DNA from: Arenicellales bacterium
GTDB taxonomy: Bacteria; Pseudomonadota; Gammaproteobacteria; Arenicellales; JAJDZL01
DNA length: 64,000 nucleotides
Direction of reading: 5' to 3'
NCBI GenBank assembly: GCA_951813075.1
Contig: OX638343.1
Location: 2,663,999-2,727,998, forward strand
A model generated the notes under the pieces. The model worked only from the letters and a program-made list of their open reading frames with translations. It had not been told where the DNA came from and did no database searches. Below, piece after piece: positions 49,351 through 57,458 of this stretch (positions are counted from its first letter, which is position 1; every line of letters starts with the position of its first letter). The position numbers and the translations under genes are program-made.

Positions 49351-50355
49351 TCATGTAATCTGACCGCGGAAAATTCCGGTCGGACGCCACAGCAGGACAG
49401 CAATCAGGATCACAAACGGAACAATGAGTTTGTACTCTGTCGGGACGATAGACAGCCGTGTGGGAATTTCTATCCACGCCGGTAGAAAGTCCGCGAACGG
49501 GCGAATTAGAAGTGACCAGTTGAATACAGCCAATGCTTCCGAAAATCCAACCAGCAGTCCACCGGCGATTGCACCGTAGGGGCGGCCTACACCACCCACA
49601 ATTGCGGCGGCGAAAATTGGGAGCAGGATATTGAAACTCAAGTCGGGTTTCAGCGCCACGTCCAGTGCGAGAAGCACACCGCCCGCAGCAGCCAGAACGC
49701 CTGCAATAATCCAAGTGGCGGAAACGACCGTGTCGGTGTTGATGCCTGAAACAAGAGCGAGGTTGGCATTGTCCGCCATGGCTCGCATGGCTTTGCCCAA
49801 TCTAGTTCGTGTCAGAAACTGATGCAGGCAGAAGATGCTTACAATTGTGGTGACAAACAGCAGCACCTGTGGTTCAGTAATCACGATATTGCGTGTTGCA
49901 AGATCGAACGGAACATCGATACGAAATATATCTTTCTTCTCACTCGTAAAGAAAGTTCTGATTGATGTTCCGGCAAATAACCTGGTAATCCCCTGAAGCA
50001 TCAATGTGACTCCGAGTGAGGCTACCAGCAACAGAATCGGTTTGATATTCCGAGCTCTGAGCGGTCGATAGAACATTCGATCAAGACCAATCGCAAGCAA
50101 GGCTGTCGCTGCCGCAGCTAGCGGAAGAACGACAAATCCTGTCGGTAGTCCTGCAATCGGCCCGACACCGGAAAGAAGTGATGCAAAAATCAGTGCAAAA
50201 AACGCCCCGGTCGTCATCAAATCAGCGTGCGCAAAATGAGCAAAACGGAGGATTCCGAATATCAGTGTAATGCCGATCGCACCAAGAGCGTAGATGCAAC
50301 CAATGATCGCACCTGAGAGGACCACCTTGTTAATGAAGAAAATCAGTTCGTTCAC
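49351..50355 (-). CDS. livH: Branched-chain amino acid-type ABC permease LivH
   Basis: A 334-residue permease with about eight membrane segments. GAIGITLIFGILRFAHFAHAD near the N-terminus and RAMADNANLALVSGI (coupling loop) are typical of LivH. Between livF (6 bases) and livM (15 bases). Confidence 0.9.
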   Translation of the reverse strand: MNELIFFINKVVLSGAIIGCIYALGAIGITLIFGILRFAHFAHADLMTTGAFFALIFASLLSGVGPIAGLPTGFVVLPLAAAATALLAIGLDRMFYRPLRARNIKPILLLVASLGVTLMLQGITRLFAGTSIRTFFTSEKKDIFRIDVPFDLATRNIVITEPQVLLFVTTIVSIFCLHQFLTRTRLGKAMRAMADNANLALVSGINTDTVVSATWIIAGVLAAAGGVLLALDVALKPDLSFNILLPIFAAAIVGGVGRPYGAIAGGLLVGFSEALAVFNWSLLIRPFADFLPAWIEIPTRLSIVPTEYKLIVPFVILIAVLLWRPTGIFRGQIT

Positions 50356-50361
50356 AGCGGG

Positions 50362-51066
50362 TTATCTTCCCAGAAAACTTTTTGCGACTGCGGGATTGTT
50401 CAGGAGGTTTTCACCGGTATCCGTATATAGATTTCGGCCACCAGCGAGAACGAAACCGGTATCGGCGATTTCCAGTGCGCGTCTCGCATTCTGTTCAACA
50501 ACCAGAACACCGACGTTTGAACGGGCTACTGCGATGATGCGCTCGATGATGTCGTGTACAAAAGCCGGCGATAGTCCCACGGTCGGTTCGTCAAGCAACA
50601 GCAGTCGGGGGTCGACCATCAGAGCGCGACCGATCGCAACCATCTGTCGTTGTCCACCCGACAAGTTTCCCGCGATGGAATTTCGTTTCTGTTTAAGCGG
50701 TGGAAAAAGATCGAACATTCTTTCCATTGCAGAGGTGTAGTCATCTCGTCGGATATAGGCACCCATCTCGAGATTTTCTTGAACCGTCAGGGTCTGGAAA
50801 ATATTCATTTCCTGAGGGACGTAAGCGATGCCCAGCCCCACGCGCCGGTTGGGTGGCACGTCTGAGATATTCTCTCCTTCGAGTTCAACCTTACCCTGTT
50901 GCAAACCAATCAGTCCGAAAATACTTTTTAAGACGGTTGATTTTCCTGCGCCATTTGGTCCGACGATAACACCGATTTGTCCCGCTTCGAGTTCGATGTC
51001 AACACCGTTGAGTACGGGTTCTCCCCCATACCCTGCAACCAGATTTGTTGCGTTGATCAGCATCAA
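50362..51066 (-). CDS. livF: Branched-chain amino acid-type ABC ATPase LivF
   Basis: A 234-residue ATPase: Walker A GPNGAGKST, signature LSGGQRQMVAIGRAL, Walker B LLLLDEPT and switch His in the VEQNARRAL region. The short length without the LivG C-terminal extension marks LivF. It energises the LivHM permease. Confidence 0.92.
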   Translation of the reverse strand: MMLINATNLVAGYGGEPVLNGVDIELEAGQIGVIVGPNGAGKSTVLKSIFGLIGLQQGKVELEGENISDVPPNRRVGLGIAYVPQEMNIFQTLTVQENLEMGAYIRRDDYTSAMERMFDLFPPLKQKRNSIAGNLSGGQRQMVAIGRALMVDPRLLLLDEPTVGLSPAFVHDIIERIIAVARSNVGVLVVEQNARRALEIADTGFVLAGGRNLYTDTGENLLNNPAVAKSFLGR

Positions 51067-51071
51067 TCTCG

Positions 51072-51884
51072 TCAGACAGGGGTAGTAGAGCGTTTTCCGC
51101 CACCGAAGTAGGCTTCGACTACCAAGGGGTCGGACAGGACTTGTTCAGGCAACCCTTCGGTCACAATTTCACCTTCAATCATCACTGTCACCCGATGGCA
51201 CAATCGCGATATGAACTGCATGTTGTGCTCGATGATGAAGAAGGTTTTTCCAAATTCTTGGTTTAACTCTTCAATATGATCTGATAGTGTGTTGAGTAAC
51301 GTACGATTGACACCGGCACCAATTTCATCCAGTAAAACGACTTTTGCGTCGACCATCAGGGTACGGCCCAGCTCAAGAAGTTTTTTCTGACCGCCGGAAA
51401 GGTTTCCGGCGAGTTCATTTTTAACATGATCAAGTCCGAGAAAGCCGATGACGCTGGCAGCCTTGTCCAGTACCTCTCGCTCTTGAGATATAAACCTTCT
51501 GCGAAAGAACAGCGCGTTGACCAAATTTTCGCCAATTTGAAACGCCGGTACCATAAGCAGGTTTTCGATCGCCGTCATGCTGGAGAATTCGTGCGGTATT
51601 TGGAAGGTGCGCAAAAGACCGCGGGCGAAAAGTTCATGAGACGGCAATCCTGTGATGTCTTCGCCGCTAAGTCTAATTTCACCGGCGTCCGGGCGATGGA
51701 CCCCTGCGACAATGTTGAAAAGGGTTGATTTTCCTGCACCATTCGGACCGATCAGACCGGTAATTTTCCCAGCTTCAAGCTGGAAACTGCAATTGCTGAC
51801 TGCAGTGACCGGGCCGAATCGCTTCGTGATACCGTCAATTTCCAGAATTACTGACACAGGTGTAACGTCTGTGAACAAGGACAA
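51072..51884 (-). CDS. livG: Branched-chain amino acid-type ABC ATPase LivG
   Basis: Up to 270 residues: Walker A GPNGAGKST, signature LSGGQKKLLELGRTL, Walker B VVLLDEIGAG and the LivG-specific C-terminal LPEQVLSDPLVVEAYFGG. In Walker B the usual LLDEP reads LLDEI. No ATG is in a good position; TTG 51884, TTG 51878 or GTG 51857 are candidates. First gene of the transporter operon. Confidence 0.9.
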   Translation of the reverse strand: MSLFTDVTPVSVILEIDGITKRFGPVTAVSNCSFQLEAGKITGLIGPNGAGKSTLFNIVAGVHRPDAGEIRLSGEDITGLPSHELFARGLLRTFQIPHEFSSMTAIENLLMVPAFQIGENLVNALFFRRRFISQEREVLDKAASVIGFLGLDHVKNELAGNLSGGQKKLLELGRTLMVDAKVVLLDEIGAGVNRTLLNTLSDHIEELNQEFGKTFFIIEHNMQFISRLCHRVTVMIEGEIVTEGLPEQVLSDPLVVEAYFGGGKRSTTPV

Positions 51885-52082
51885 ATCAAATTGCGAAATA
51901 GTTTACCACTACACCTCACATAAACCGAACAGTGAAGGCCTCTCACCTATAATTAGGAATAACTGAATGTTCAAGTCAATCTGAAGTCGAATTTAGATTC
52001 GTACTTTTCAAAAATGATGGATATGAGAAAAGCGTCCTTCAAATGTTAGCAAAAGACAGACCGATCAAGAGTTAATGTCAAT

Positions 52083-52679
52083 ATGAAATCAAACGTAACA
52101 GACCTGAGGCATCTGACAGCGAATCCAATTCATATCGCTGTACTATCGGATACACACGGATTGGTAGACCCGCGGATCTCCGATCTTGTTTCCAAGAGTA
52201 CGCTGGCAATTCACGCAGGTGATATCGGGTCGGCGTCAGTTCTGAATGAACTCTCACCCAAGATAGGAAAAGTGTTGGCTGTGAGAGGTAACAACGATAA
52301 CGCATCCAATTGGAATTCGAGCGAGTCATACCTGCTGGAGTTTATACCCTTGGTTCAACATATCTTGCTCACCAGTGGGACAATCTCTGTAGAGCACGGA
52401 CACACAGTCAGCAACCCCAGTCGCTACCACGAGGAGCTAAGAGCGCGTCATCCTGATAGTCGATTAGTTGTTTACGGACACACCCATCACAGGGTAATTG
52501 ATCAGGAGCAGCGACCTTGGGTGATTAACCCCGGTGCCGCGGGACGTGTTCGCAATCAAGGTGGTCCTTCGTGTCTGGTCATCGAGATATCGCAAGATGA
52601 TTGGCATGTCAATGAATTTTTTTTCCAGCCGATTCGCAATCAAACGGATCTGCACTTGAAGAAAGTTGCAAATTCGTAG
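52083..52679 (+). CDS. YfcE/MJ0936-type metallophosphoesterase
   Basis: A 198-residue calcineurin-fold phosphodiesterase. Metal-binding motifs are in order: LSDTHG, HAGDIG, RGNNDN, EHGH and YGHTHH. Family members cleave phosphodiesters with Mn2+ in vitro; the natural substrate is unknown. ATG start at 52083. It stands alone. Confidence 0.88.
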   Translation: MKSNVTDLRHLTANPIHIAVLSDTHGLVDPRISDLVSKSTLAIHAGDIGSASVLNELSPKIGKVLAVRGNNDNASNWNSSESYLLEFIPLVQHILLTSGTISVEHGHTVSNPSRYHEELRARHPDSRLVVYGHTHHRVIDQEQRPWVINPGAAGRVRNQGGPSCLVIEISQDDWHVNEFFFQPIRNQTDLHLKKVANS

Positions 52680-52685
52680 TCGTCC

Positions 52686-52737
52686 CACACAGTGCGTCGC
52701 TCTGTGTGATATTTGACACCTGATTCCAACTTGGAAT
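52686..52737. repeat. Two hairpins between convergent genes
   Basis: CACACAG (52686-52692) pairs with CTGTGTG (52702-52708), and ATTCCAA-C-TTGGAAT (52723-52737) is a perfect palindrome. Both lie between two convergent genes and may serve as bidirectional transcription stops, though neither has a T-run of terminator quality. Confidence 0.4.
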
Positions 52738-52813
52738 TTGTTTGGGATTTCCAGGTATGTGGCTTCCAGATTCGGGAAGCGCTCAGCCGAGGCAGTATGA
52801 CTGGTACTAAAGG

Positions 52814-54061
52814 TCAGGCACGCGTTCCCTGAACGCGATCAAGATATGCATTCATGATCAGCGAGGGGTCATCCAGGAGCAGCTTCTTCCAGTTTCCGAG
52901 CCGGACTTTAGTTTGAATCAGACCCCGCAGTACGCCAACATGCTGTGTCAGACCGATCGCCAGAGCACCGACAAGCAGATCGTCCTGAAATTCCAATCGC
53001 AGATAACGGTTGCCAGCCGTGTCGCACACCGCCGTCCGATCACCGCCGTCTACACCGTCCCATAGTCCGAATGAACTTGTAATCAGCCCCAATGTGTTGA
53101 GAACATTCATCGACAAGCTTCCTCCATACGGAGAAGCATCGCCAGACATGTGAAAAGCGGCTACCCTCCCATGTTCACTCGCCGTCGGTTGAATAGCGTG
53201 GACTTGTTGGTCACCGGTACTTCGGTCAGGCCCTTGAGCGACATCCCCTGCCGCAAAAATATCCGGTACGTTGGTCTGCAATTGATTATTTACCAATATT
53301 CCAGCGTCAACGTCGATAGCGCTACCTTCGAGCATATGAATATTGGGTCGCACCCCTGCAGCGCACACGATATGATCGGCTGTGATGGTCGAACCATCGG
53401 CCAGTTCGATTTCGAGTTGATTGCTCTTTTCGGTGACAGCAATTACCTCCGTGCCGGTCCTGACGGTGACACCTTTGTTCTCGCACCATTGTTTGATCAT
53501 CTTACCACCTTCATGATCCATCATTCTGGCGAGCATATGGTCGGCGAGTTCGACTACAGTCAGATCAAGTTTCATCGAAACCAGTGCCTGCAGCACGATG
53601 CAGCCGATAAAACCTGCGCCGAGCAGTACGACGCGGTCACGGGCTCGAATCTCGCTCAGCATTCTGTGAGCATCATCCAAAGTCCAGCAGTTGTGGACGC
53701 GAGGTGAATCCATTCCACTAATGGGTGGACGTATTGCGCTGGACCCGGTTGCGAGCAGTAGCCGGTCGTAGTGAAGATCAGGTCCTTTTTCAAGTGTGAC
53801 CGTCTTTTCGCGGGTGTTGATACGGTTTACTGTGTTCAGACGAATCTCGATTTCAAGTTTATCGAAATGATTGGCGTCAATACGAAGGTAAGTTCCATTT
53901 TCTTCGACATCGCCCGCTAGCAAGTAAGGAATGGCCATGCGGGAATACGCCGGATAAGGTTCTTTTGCTACGATGATGATAGAGTCATTACGTGATTTTT
54001 TTCGCAAGGTCTCCGCGGCAATAACACCAGCTGGCCCAGCTCCGACAATGACGTGCTGCAA
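52814..54061 (-). CDS. NAD(P)/FAD-dependent oxidoreductase, AorC-like
   Basis: A 415-residue flavoprotein of the nitrite-reductase/rubredoxin-reductase type: FAD motif GAGPAGV at 6-12, NAD-binding LLGAGFIGC near 147, FAD contact DIFAAGDVAQGP near 264. It starts 39 bases after the polyferredoxin. In Aromatoleum-type tungsten aldehyde oxidoreductases such a flavoprotein (AorC) passes electrons between the polyferredoxin (AorA) and NAD. Here the catalytic subunit is missing, so the partner is unknown. Confidence 0.82.
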   Translation of the reverse strand: MQHVIVGAGPAGVIAAETLRKKSRNDSIIIVAKEPYPAYSRMAIPYLLAGDVEENGTYLRIDANHFDKLEIEIRLNTVNRINTREKTVTLEKGPDLHYDRLLLATGSSAIRPPISGMDSPRVHNCWTLDDAHRMLSEIRARDRVVLLGAGFIGCIVLQALVSMKLDLTVVELADHMLARMMDHEGGKMIKQWCENKGVTVRTGTEVIAVTEKSNQLEIELADGSTITADHIVCAAGVRPNIHMLEGSAIDVDAGILVNNQLQTNVPDIFAAGDVAQGPDRSTGDQQVHAIQPTASEHGRVAAFHMSGDASPYGGSLSMNVLNTLGLITSSFGLWDGVDGGDRTAVCDTAGNRYLRLEFQDDLLVGALAIGLTQHVGVLRGLIQTKVRLGNWKKLLLDDPSLIMNAYLDRVQGTRA

Positions 54062-54100
54062 TTGTAATTTCCTCGCTACGTGACGCGGATGTCCGTCGGT

Positions 54101-54562
54101 TCAGCTGTGCTGTTCTACCGCGGAATCGCGCATTCGCAAATAACCGGTCCAATCCGAGTCAACATACACGATTGCACCTGTTGGGCAGGCTTCTGCACAC
54201 TGAGGTTCGCCACCGCATAGGTCGCATTTGATGACCTTGCCTGAATCAGAATTGTAGTTGACCGTTCCAAACGGACAGGCGATGGTGCAAACTTTGCAGC
54301 CGACGCAGATGGATTCGTTGACTTCCTTCGCTCCGGTTTCCTCGTTGATCGTGATGGCTTCGACCGGACAGGCATGCAAGCACCAAGCCTCCTCACACTG
54401 CGTACAAGTGTAGGGGATCGCCTTACGACCATGTTCGAATTCGAAAATCTTGATTCGGGATTTTGCTGGATTGAAAACACCCTCGTTTTCGAAAGAGCAT
54501 GCCAGTTCACACTGCAGGCAACTGGTACACTTGGCTGGATCAATCAATAGCGACTTGTGCAT
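54101..54562 (-). CDS. 4Fe-4S polyferredoxin, AorA/HycB-like
   Basis: A 153-residue iron-sulfur protein with four cysteine groups for up to four 4Fe-4S clusters: CTSCLQCELAC, CTQCEEAWCLHACP, CVGCKVCTIACP and CDLCGGEPQCAEACP. It belongs to the HycB/CooF/AorA electron-transfer subunits. It precedes the flavoprotein on the minus strand. No aldehyde:ferredoxin oxidoreductase or hydrogenase subunit is in the window. Confidence 0.87.
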   Translation of the reverse strand: MHKSLLIDPAKCTSCLQCELACSFENEGVFNPAKSRIKIFEFEHGRKAIPYTCTQCEEAWCLHACPVEAITINEETGAKEVNESICVGCKVCTIACPFGTVNYNSDSGKVIKCDLCGGEPQCAEACPTGAIVYVDSDWTGYLRMRDSAVEQHS

Positions 54563-55104
54563 TGTGCAGTTCTCTCCTCTTGCAGCAATATTATTGTGAA
54601 CCGAATTAATATTGATTCAAATTATCGGTTTGGAGATTTTATCAGAATTCACAATACCCATGCATGCAAACAGAATGCATGATGGAAAAGAAAAATTTTC
54701 CTAATTGCCGCTTATCATAAGCCAAGTTTTAAGAGTTTTTCAGACATGAGCGGTGTACTCAAGGCGACATATGCGAGTCTTTGAATCATGTCCGGCAAGC
54801 TGTATCGATTGCGAGTAATATCGGGACAACGATGGTCCTCGGCACTACATGCACACATTGCCGGTCAGCTGCGGACCTTGCGCCTGAACCGTAACCGGAA
54901 TGACGAACCTACCGAATCTGTTCTCGAATTCGTACCACAATGGCAATGTCCTTGATATAAGCAGTCGCACCTTTGGAATTAGGTTCGAACAGGGAGCGTA
55001 TTCAGCGCAAATCGATACGGTAATCGGTGGATATAATACGTGTGTTTCTATCAAGACATTAAGACCTTTATTATGATGGGGTTGTCCAGCTCCTAAAGGT
55101 ATCG
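54563..55104. other. Intergenic region, probably decayed
   Basis: About 540 bases between the divergent polyferredoxin gene and the ATPase remnant. Short ORFs on both strands have no recognisable family. AT-rich DNA at 54590-54640 is a plausible polyferredoxin promoter zone. Confidence 0.4.
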
Positions 55105-55460
55105 AATTTACCGAGAGAACCGCGATCTTTGATGAACGGCTGGTAATGTTCAACTTGATTCAGTGGCGCGGCGAATACGCGCAAGAGTTGTCCAGCGACA
55201 TGCAACTACGAATTGGTTTTGTGCGTGTCATCGCTACTGCCGTGGATATACCGGTGATGGACGAACGAATTCTGCATTTGACAGATCAAGCCTTCAGGAT
55301 ACACTCCTGGAGTTTCAGGGAAGGCTTCACAAGACCATTTTGCTTGTGAGTCACAACATTGATCAATCAAACATACCACTATAGCATTGCAGCAGATGGT
55401 TGTATTAAACAGACCGCACGCAATGCAAAGCCAGTTTTTGTTCACGATAGGGAACCGAAA
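55105..55460 (+). pseudogene. Decayed ProV-type ABC ATPase fragment
   Basis: In three frames the translated DNA follows the C-terminal half of a glycine-betaine/proline transporter ATPase. Frame 1 reads YAQELSSDMQLRIGFVRVIA (signature LSGGMQQRVG altered) and DIPVMDE (Walker B). After a frameshift near 55285, frame 2 reads TLLEFQGRLHKTILLVSHNI (switch His kept). A third frame has IAADGCIKQTA. The N-terminal Walker A half is not seen. The remaining 280 bases up to the aldolase gene hold nothing I can name. Confidence 0.6.
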
Positions 55461-55739
55461 ATCACTGTCAATGCCAAGAATCTATATTGTGCATCATAGA
55501 ACATTTCGATGAATAGTACAATTGAAGTCTGCCACGGCAAATAAAATCCTTTATTGTTTTATGGTTCGGAAAAGGAACTCGTTGGTGTTGTCGATGAATA
55601 CAAGACATATAGTGCCATCCTGCACATAAGATGTACGGTCAATTCGGATCAAAGACTTTTTGGTAAGCAATTCTACTTGGCTTTAATTCGGGCGAATTGC
55701 AAACTTCGAGCGGAATCGTTCGGATGGAGGTAAAAACTT

Positions 55740-56543
55740 ATGAAAAGTCACAAACTCTCAGAAAATGTTGTAACAGGCAGGTGGTCGACAGTTACAAGCG
55801 AGGAATGGCAGACGCGGGTTGATCTGGCAGCGTGTCATCGGCTGGCGGATTTAAATGGATTCAGCGACATTGTATGGAACCACATCAGTGCGCGCGTACC
55901 CGGACAGCCGAATCGTTTTCTGATAAATCTTTTCGGTTTGCGGTTTGATGAGGTTACCGCGTCAAATCTTGTCACATTGGACGAAAACGGGCAGGTTGCA
56001 GTGCCGCCCAGAGATTCCAATGGCGAGATTATTGACACGAGTGGCAGCAACTTTACCGGTTTTGTGATTCACAGTGCAATCTACAACGAGCGGGAAGATG
56101 TCAAGTGCGTCATGCATTCTCACAGCCGTGCAGGATTGGCGGTTTCTGCATTGAAGGAAGGTTTTCTACCCTTGGTCCAAGATGCATTTCAGTTTTATAA
56201 CCGGGTGTCGTACCACGAGTACGAAGGATTGTCGCTTGATTTGAATGAACGGGAGCGGCTCGCTGCCAGTCTCGGTGATAATCCAGTGATGATCATGCGC
56301 AATCACGGACTGCTGACGACAGGAATTTCGGTTGCCCAAGCCTATATTCGTATGTACTACTTGGAGTTATCTTGTCGAACTCAGATGGATGTACTTTCAA
56401 CCGGTCGGGAAATTCATCTTCCTCCTGAGGAAGTTTGCGAACATGCAGCCGAACAGTATCAGACTGCGGCACCTTCGGGCACTCACGAATGGCCCGCATT
56501 ACTTCGAAAACTTGACAGTATCGATACGTCTTACCGGGATTGA
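55740..56543 (+). CDS. Class II aldolase/adducin family protein
   Basis: A 267-residue protein of the fuculose-1-phosphate aldolase/adducin fold. The zinc-binding HSHSRAGLAVSAL (about 121-133) and the later MRNHGLLTTG (about 183-192) with the third His are present. Members cleave or rearrange small hydroxy-aldehydes or act as decarboxylases; the substrate is unknown. A GGAGG ribosome site lies 9 bases before the ATG. First gene of the catabolic series. Confidence 0.85.
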   Translation: MKSHKLSENVVTGRWSTVTSEEWQTRVDLAACHRLADLNGFSDIVWNHISARVPGQPNRFLINLFGLRFDEVTASNLVTLDENGQVAVPPRDSNGEIIDTSGSNFTGFVIHSAIYNEREDVKCVMHSHSRAGLAVSALKEGFLPLVQDAFQFYNRVSYHEYEGLSLDLNERERLAASLGDNPVMIMRNHGLLTTGISVAQAYIRMYYLELSCRTQMDVLSTGREIHLPPEEVCEHAAEQYQTAAPSGTHEWPALLRKLDSIDTSYRD

Positions 56544-56572
56544 TTCCTGTTCTGACCTAAGAGGCATGGTAT

Positions 56573-57451
56573 ATGGCGCATTTGATCGATATAAATTCAG
56601 CATTGACCGACGAACAGATCAAATCGTATTTGCGGCAGGGTTTTGTTGCTCCGCTGACTGCTTTCGATGAACAAGAAGCCCTGTCTATGATTCCGAAATT
56701 CTCGGAAGTTCGCGATCGAATGGCTGGCTGGACTGAGTCGAAGCAATTGGTTAAATCATATCTGGTTTCAACCTGGGTGAATGATGTTGTTCGGAATCCG
56801 CGAATTCTGGATTCGGTCGAGTCAATACTTGGACCGAATATTCTGATGTGGGGTGCGACATTTTTCGTCAAGGAACCCGGCAGTTCGACGCATGTTGGGT
56901 GGCATCAGAATTTGCTGTACTGGGGATTGCAGCCGCCGAACGGTGTGTTGACCGTGTGGCTGGCTTTGACCGATGCATCTGAAGATAACGGGGCGATGCA
57001 GGTGATCTGTGGAAGTCACGAAGACGGATTTCGTATTCACGGCAACAGTTATGACGAAAACAATATGCTGACGAGCGATCAGAATGTGCAGATAACAGAC
57101 GAGGACGCAAAAAACACGGTGACAATAATGCTTCGTCCCGGTCAGTTTTCGATGCACCACAGCATGCTGCTGCATGGTTTCGGAGCAAACAAATCAGATC
57201 GATCTCGAATCGGGCTTTCGATCAACTATATTGCCGCCGATGTCATTCAACTGAAAAATGGGGGGCATGATTCGGCCATGCTGGTTCGAGGAACCGATTA
57301 TTTCCGTAATTTCGAACTTGAACAGAAACCTGAATCTAGTTTCTCCCCCCAGGCGATAGAATACTATCGCAAGTACATTACCATGCCGTCAGGACTTGCG
57401 ACGATTGAGGGTATGACCAATTCCATCGTAAATTTTGACAATATCAGATGA
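56573..57451 (+). CDS. Phytanoyl-CoA dioxygenase family protein
   Basis: A 292-residue Fe(II)/2-oxoglutarate oxygenase. WHQNLLYWG (about 107-115) holds the first iron His; the usual HxD reads HQN, so the acidic ligand is replaced by Asn unless the ligand register differs. The distal His is in SMHHSMLLHG and the 2-oxoglutarate Arg in RSRIGLSINYI. It is related to PhnY/TmpA-like and other small-molecule hydroxylases. The altered HxD may weaken iron binding. Confidence 0.82.
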   Translation: MAHLIDINSALTDEQIKSYLRQGFVAPLTAFDEQEALSMIPKFSEVRDRMAGWTESKQLVKSYLVSTWVNDVVRNPRILDSVESILGPNILMWGATFFVKEPGSSTHVGWHQNLLYWGLQPPNGVLTVWLALTDASEDNGAMQVICGSHEDGFRIHGNSYDENNMLTSDQNVQITDEDAKNTVTIMLRPGQFSMHHSMLLHGFGANKSDRSRIGLSINYIAADVIQLKNGGHDSAMLVRGTDYFRNFELEQKPESSFSPQAIEYYRKYITMPSGLATIEGMTNSIVNFDNIR

Positions 57452-57458
57452 AGAAAAT

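Noticed and set aside
54600..54640. FNR-like site TTGAT-N4-ATTAT upstream of the polyferredoxin.
   Set aside because: The second half-site matches only three of five bases of ATCAA.
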